From positions 1 to 35,522 of the forward strand of contig JAKSAX010000533.1 in the NCBI GenBank assembly GCA_022361395.1: a DNA stretch of 35,522 bases, in the 5' to 3' direction. Shown here in pieces: positions 32,372-35,522 of this stretch (position 1 is the first letter of the stretch; every line of letters begins with the position of its first letter). The position numbers were made by a program, and so were the translations under genes. This stretch comes from Desulfobacterales bacterium. GTDB taxonomy: Bacteria; Desulfobacterota; Desulfobacteria; Desulfobacterales; Desulfobacteraceae. The notes beneath the pieces were generated by a model. The model was not told where the DNA came from. It saw only the letters and a list, made by a program, of their open reading frames with translations, and did not search any database.

Positions 32372-33286
32372 ATGGCCACTGGTGCCTGCGGAATCAATTG
32401 CGATGTCTGCCGCCTTAACCTGTTAGGATTGTGCACCACCTGCGGCAGCGGAAAAAGCCATGAGGCCGGTGTTAAACTTGCTGCCCAGGAACGGGTCCTC
32501 GGCGATACCTGCCCCATTCTCACCTGTGTCTGCATGAACCAAAAGTCTTATTGCATGCGGGACTGTTCCCAGTTTCCCTGCGACAATTTTACCATCGGTC
32601 CCTATCCTTTTTCAGATGCCTATCTGGAAATGCAGAAACGGCGGCGCAGGGAATGGGCCCCCCGGCTTGATCCCCTGGGAAAACCCGTTGAGATTCCGGA
32701 TGAATACTGGGATGTCCTGCAAAAAAAAGACCTGAACCTCACCGCAGCCGTCAGCGAGACGGAAGCGGACAAGAAGCGGTGTATCACATTTGACTTCCTG
32801 GATCTGCCTCTGGTGCTTGATCCCGACGGGAGGCAGTTACAGGAAAGACAAAAGGACGGGACCACCCGGCCCCTTGATATCCCCCTGCTGACCTTAACCG
32901 TGCTTATTTATTTTAAAACCGTTGACCGGCTATTCCCCATGGGAAAGGATCTGATCTCCACCAAAGAGATGGGGGGACAGGGAGATTTTTTTACAGGGGA
33001 TCACAAGCTGAGAAAAACCACCCTGCTTAACCGGTTTGCAGGCGATGCCGGGGAATTTGCCCAGGCTGCCCTTGCCCTGGGCGGAAACCAGATTGACATG
33101 GGGGATGCGGCATGGGTGCTTTATCCCTTCCCCAGGGTAGCGGTTTACTACCTGTTCTGGGACCTGGACAGTGAATATGAATCCAGGCTTTCCATCCTCT
33201 TTGACAGGTGCATTGAGAAGATATTCACCCCGCCGATGGTGTGGGAACTGGTCAACCTGGTCAACGCAAGGCTCCTCTCCGTTTAG
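32372..33286 (+). CDS. Cysteine-rich DUF3786 protein with DUF3795-like N-terminus
   Basis: A 304-residue cytoplasmic protein of unknown function. The first 70 residues hold eleven cysteines (about positions 6, 10, 13, 21, 24, 47, 52, 54, 61, 65 and 70) in CxxxCxxC and CxxC patterns, a DUF3795-like metal or Fe-S binding region. The rest (about 110-300) matches DUF3786, with DIPLLTLTVLIYF, then KEMGGQGDFFTGDH and YPFPRVAVYYLFWDLD. DUF3786 is common in strict anaerobes and often linked to corrinoid or one-carbon proteins, but none is nearby. AAAGGAGG precedes the ATG. The stop codon lies inside an inverted-repeat element. Confidence 0.75.
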   Translation: MATGACGINCDVCRLNLLGLCTTCGSGKSHEAGVKLAAQERVLGDTCPILTCVCMNQKSYCMRDCSQFPCDNFTIGPYPFSDAYLEMQKRRRREWAPRLDPLGKPVEIPDEYWDVLQKKDLNLTAAVSETEADKKRCITFDFLDLPLVLDPDGRQLQERQKDGTTRPLDIPLLTLTVLIYFKTVDRLFPMGKDLISTKEMGGQGDFFTGDHKLRKTTLLNRFAGDAGEFAQAALALGGNQIDMGDAAWVLYPFPRVAVYYLFWDLDSEYESRLSILFDRCIEKIFTPPMVWELVNLVNARLLSV

Positions 33287-33354
33287 ACATAATGGCGAAA
33301 ACTTTTATTACTTTGAGACAGGCCGTTTCTCAACTATCAGCCAATATGTCTAAA
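33282..33354. repeat. 73-bp element with 15-bp inverted repeats
   Basis: TTTAGACATAATGGC (33282-33296) and GCCAATATGTCTAAA (33340-33354) are inverted repeats matching at 14 of 15 positions. Inside is a second dyad TTGAGA/TCTCAA. The left arm contains the stop codon of the DUF3786 gene. There is no T-tract and no coding content, so it may be a small MITE-like element or a mRNA 3' structure. Confidence 0.5.
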
Positions 33355-33360
33355 TGTGAA

Positions 33361-33413
33361 AAACCATCAAAGCTGCTGCCACCGGTTTCAGGGTGGTGCA
33401 GCTTTGATGGTTT
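33361..33413. terminator. Long bidirectional terminator hairpin
   Basis: AAACCATCAAAGCTGC pairs perfectly with GCAGCTTTGATGGTTT. The inner segment adds CCACC/GGTGG. A-rich and T-rich ends flank the stem on both strands. It lies between the convergent DUF3786 and AGCS genes. Confidence 0.8.
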
Positions 33414-33455
33414 ACAGGCCTTCTGGGATCGAATCTACAAGGTCTGCGTCATGAA

Positions 33456-34817
33456 CTAATTTTTCTCGTAGGTTTTGAGCAGTGAGAAAATCACAGGGCT
33501 CAAGGCCACCAGGCCGATGAGGTTGGGAATGGCCATGAGGCCGTTGAACGTATCGGACAGGTTCCATACAAGGTCCAGGGATACAACAGAACCGACAAAG
33601 GTCAGGCCGGCCCAGATCCACTTGTAATATTCCACGGCCTTAACACCGGCAATATATTCCAGGCATTTGGACCCATAGTAAAACCAGCCGAGAATTGTTG
33701 AGAAGGCAAAGAAGATCAGGCCGAAGGTAACGATGAACTGGCCTATCCCGGGAAGGGATGTTGCGTAGGCAGTGGAGGTCAGTGCAGCACCGGACAGGCT
33801 GTCGGTTATACTCATCAGGCCGTTGGCATCAAAGGAGATCAGCCCGGAAACCAGGATAACCAGGGCAGTCATTGAGCAGACCACCAGGGTATCGATAAAA
33901 GATCCCAGGGAGGCAATAATACCCTGGGTAATGGGATCTTCAATTTTGGAGGCAGCATGGGCAATCGGCGCAGAACCAAGCCCGGCTTCGTTGGAGAAAA
34001 CACCCCGGGCCACACCAAAACGGACCACAGTGCCCAGAAAACCACCACCCACGGCAGTACCGGAAAAGGCATTGGAAAAGATCATACCGAATGCGTCGGG
34101 AATCATGGCTGCCTTGGCAATGAGAACGACGATACTTCCTGCGATATAGGCAACGGCCATGATGGGAACAATTTTAGAGGTAACACCGGCTATGGTTTTG
34201 ATCCCGCCGATAATCACCATTCCCACTGCAATGGCAAGAACAATACCGGTTATCCATGTCGGGATGCTGAGGCTTGAGGCCATGGCAGAGGCAACGGAGT
34301 TGGACTGTACCATATTGCCGATACCAAAGGAAGCGACAAATCCGAACAGGGCAAAAGCCCACCCAAGCCAGCCCCAGTTGCCGCCGAATTTCTCTTTCAT
34401 ACCCAGTTTAATATAGTACATCGGCCCGCCGGACTGCTCACCGTTTTCATTGGTGATTCTGTACTTGACCGCAAGAACGGCCTCGCCGAATTTCACAGCG
34501 CCGCCAAAGGCGCCGGTTACCCACATCCAGAACACGGCACCGGGGCCGCCTGCGGCAATGGCTGTGGCGACACCGGCGATATTACCGGTTCCGATGGTTG
34601 CGGACAGAGAGGTCATCAGGGCCTGGAAAGGGGTAATATCCCCGTCCCCCTTATGATCTTTTGAAAAAAGGAGCTGAAAGGCATAAATTAACTTCCTGAA
34701 CTGGACCACACGGGTTCCGAAAGTGAGATAAACTCCTGTACCGACCAAAAAGAAAATCATGATGGGGCCCCAGGCAAAACCGCCGACTTTAGCCACCACT
34801 AAATTTAATACTTCCAT
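33456..34817 (-). CDS. Sodium:alanine (AGCS family) amino acid symporter
   Basis: A 453-residue inner-membrane Na+-coupled symporter for alanine or glycine, with about eleven helices. The AGCS signature SATIGTGNIAGVATAIAAGG is present, and SGGPMYYIKLGM and FSNEAGLGSAPIAHAASK are further family blocks. The ATG at 34817 has AAAGGAG five bases upstream. The frame is open for 41 more codons, but they cross a structured leader, so a longer start is rejected. A sigma-54-like promoter with enhancer-type repeats and an IHF site lies upstream, and a sigma-54 activator gene is next door. Substrate choice is not visible. Confidence 0.93.
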   Translation of the reverse strand: MEVLNLVVAKVGGFAWGPIMIFFLVGTGVYLTFGTRVVQFRKLIYAFQLLFSKDHKGDGDITPFQALMTSLSATIGTGNIAGVATAIAAGGPGAVFWMWVTGAFGGAVKFGEAVLAVKYRITNENGEQSGGPMYYIKLGMKEKFGGNWGWLGWAFALFGFVASFGIGNMVQSNSVASAMASSLSIPTWITGIVLAIAVGMVIIGGIKTIAGVTSKIVPIMAVAYIAGSIVVLIAKAAMIPDAFGMIFSNAFSGTAVGGGFLGTVVRFGVARGVFSNEAGLGSAPIAHAASKIEDPITQGIIASLGSFIDTLVVCSMTALVILVSGLISFDANGLMSITDSLSGAALTSTAYATSLPGIGQFIVTFGLIFFAFSTILGWFYYGSKCLEYIAGVKAVEYYKWIWAGLTFVGSVVSLDLVWNLSDTFNGLMAIPNLIGLVALSPVIFSLLKTYEKN

Positions 34818-34846
34818 TAGTACTCCTTTATAATTGGGTTGTGTTG

Positions 34847-34901
34847 ACTGCGCCGCCACCGGACCGGCCGGTCCCCTGACCACCTGGTCAAAGGGCGCAG
34901 T
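34847..34901 (-). promoter_or_regulatory. Structured 5' leader (possible three-way junction) of the AGCS gene
   Basis: ACTGCGCC (34847-34854) pairs with GGCGCAGT (34894-34901). It encloses two complete hairpins: the 14-bp palindrome GGACCGGCCGGTCC (34861-34874) and TGACCACCTGGTCA (34877-34890). The structure ends 29 nt before the AGCS start codon. It lies within the transcript if the sigma-54-like promoter is used. It does not match the glycine riboswitch. Confidence 0.5.
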
Positions 34902-34933
34902 GCAGCCGTGTATACAAGCATAGATCATATTGA

Positions 34934-34949
34934 TACACAAAATATGCCA
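34934..34949 (-). promoter_or_regulatory. Sigma-54-type (-24/-12) promoter candidate for the AGCS gene
   Basis: The minus strand reads TGGCATATTTTGTGTA against consensus TGGCACGNNNNTTGCW. The -24 TGGCA is perfect. The -12 element has GT where GC is expected. Its position 117-132 bp before the ATG, with an IHF site and repeated sites further upstream, supports the call. Confidence 0.45.
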
Positions 34950-34991
34950 TTACGTAACACTGGACAGAAACACAACAGAATAGAGAATTAA

Positions 34992-35004
34992 AATCAGATA
35001 CTTA
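34992..35004. promoter_or_regulatory. IHF binding-site consensus
   Basis: AATCAGATACTTA matches WATCARNNNNTTR at all 13 positions. It lies between the -24/-12 element and the upstream repeats, where IHF bends DNA at sigma-54 promoters. Confidence 0.5.
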
Positions 35005-35030
35005 TGCAGAACCAACCATCAGAGAGGCAT

Positions 35031-35189
35031 GTGTCATAATGAACCGGACAAGTATTAAACCGTGTCATTATGACCCGATTTCACTGATTAGGCAATATCA
35101 TTGAGGAGATTCAGGAAAAAAAGAGGGGTTAAACAAGGTTTTCAGATCCGGTGTGTCACATTGACCCGGGTGGGTCGTTTTGACACACC
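35031..35189. promoter_or_regulatory. Cluster of four 17-bp upstream activator-type sites
   Basis: Three direct copies of GTGTCAnnnTGACCCG begin at 35031, 35062 and 35153 (the first has TGAACCGG). An inverted copy ends at 35186. Each core is a dyad of the form GT-N7-AC (GTCATTATGAC is a perfect palindrome around one base), as recognised by NorR-type enhancer-binding proteins. The last two copies also form a 40-bp inverted pair (35150-35189) that might double as the terminator of the neighbouring activator gene. Confidence 0.6.
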
Positions 35190-35206
35190 ATTAATCACAT
35201 CAGAGC

Positions 35207-35522
35207 TTAAATTTCAGTATCAGCAGCGCTAACATCACTAGCAGCGTTAGCGTAGGATTTCAACTTACGAAGCAGGGTTTTCCTGCCGATGCCAAGGATT
35301 TTAGCCGCCCGGGTCCGGTTGTCCCCGGTCTTTGCCAGCACTGCCAGGATATGCTCCTTTTCCACCTGGTCAAGCCGCCACAGGGACCGGTCTTCACCAA
35401 GGTTATCAGCGGACTGGGAGATATCCGGCTGGGATGTCCCGCCCAGGGATTTCAGGGTAAGCGTATCTGTCTTCTCCCTGAGAACGGCAGATGCAATTAT
35501 GTTTTTCAGCTCCCTGATATTA
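35207..35522 (-). CDS. Sigma-54-dependent activator, C-terminal part (5' end outside window)
   Basis: The last 104 codons of a minus-strand enhancer-binding protein. The first residues visible are NIRELKNII, which follow the WPG at the end of the AAA+ domain. A linker of about 45 residues leads to a Fis-type helix-turn-helix (TRAAKILGIGRKTLLRKLKSY) and a 15-residue tail ending DTEI. Its stop is 18 bp from a cluster of repeated dyads upstream of the AGCS symporter, which are the likely binding sites of this or a related protein. Whether it has a receiver or sensor domain cannot be seen. Confidence 0.88.
   Translation of the reverse strand, partial: NIRELKNIIASAVLREKTDTLTLKSLGGTSQPDISQSADNLGEDRSLWRLDQVEKEHILAVLAKTGDNRTRAAKILGIGRKTLLRKLKSYANAASDVSAADTEI

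Noticed and set aside
34818-34940. Forty-one-codon N-terminal extension of the AGCS symporter
   Set aside because: It would translate through the structured leader and is not hydrophobic or family-like; the ATG at 34817 has an excellent ribosome binding site.
34818-34940. Glycine riboswitch upstream of the AGCS gene
   Set aside because: The conserved aptamer core sequences are absent, although the leader is structured.
1-35522. CRISPR arrays, tRNA or rRNA genes, prophage or defence islands
   Set aside because: No regularly spaced repeats, cloverleaf-type sequences, rRNA segments, or cas, restriction or phage structural genes are seen.

Overview
The window is about 35.5 kb of bacterial chromosome. 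The gene content suggests a Gram-negative sulfate-reducing deltaproteobacterium, probably of the Desulfobacteraceae. The signs are an xseA-xseB-ispA-dxs-tlyA operon, an EF-G2-type factor, several sigma-54 activator genes, a DUF3786 protein and a complete branched-chain amino acid ABC operon. This assignment is inferred from gene families and order; no marker gene fixes the species.

Layout. (1) Positions 1-3760 are a mobile-element scar. An IS91-type pair (tyrosine recombinase plus zinc-finger transposase) is cut off at 837 by a complete 1,887-bp IS1634-like element with perfect 17-bp inverted repeats. The other end of that IS truncates an MFS transporter gene. The two flanks are different genes and no target duplication is seen, so this is a rearrangement junction rather than a simple insertion. 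(2) Positions 3760-7680 hold a large DUF3592 membrane protein and a lipid pair (diacylglycerol-kinase-like and PlsC-like). (3) Positions 7725-15180, minus strand, hold EF-G2 and the tlyA/dxs/ispA/xseB/xseA operon, with a recognisable sigma-70 promoter. (4) Positions 15299-16806 hold a divergent nucleoside-diphosphate-kinase-like ORF and a Bax-inhibitor-1 membrane protein with a strong terminator. (5) Positions 16828-20732, minus strand, hold fabH, a GlmU-like beta-helix protein and glmM. The last two are separated by a 99-bp MITE-like palindrome. (6) Positions 20941-28834, plus strand, hold a Na+/Ca2+ exchanger, a stand-alone receiver next to a receiver-less sigma-54 activator (a split NtrC arrangement), and livK-H-M-G-F. 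(7) Positions 28920-32103, minus strand, hold a metallophosphoesterase, a nitronate-monooxygenase-like protein and a PatB/MalY C-S lyase as one probable operon. (8) Positions 32372-35522 hold a cysteine-rich DUF3786 protein, an AGCS Na+/alanine symporter, and the 3' end of another sigma-54 activator.

The most interesting non-coding signal lies upstream of the AGCS symporter. Three direct copies and one inverted copy of a 17-bp GTGTCAnnnTGACCCG motif are followed by a perfect IHF consensus, a -24/-12-like element, and a 55-nt leader that can fold as a three-way junction. This is the layout of a sigma-54 enhancer-controlled promoter, with an activator gene next to it. Other points worth checking are the MITE, the shortened NDK-like protein, a second short inverted-repeat element at 33282-33354, and the long intercistronic hairpin after livK. 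I see no tRNA, rRNA or CRISPR array, and no obvious wholly new multi-gene system.
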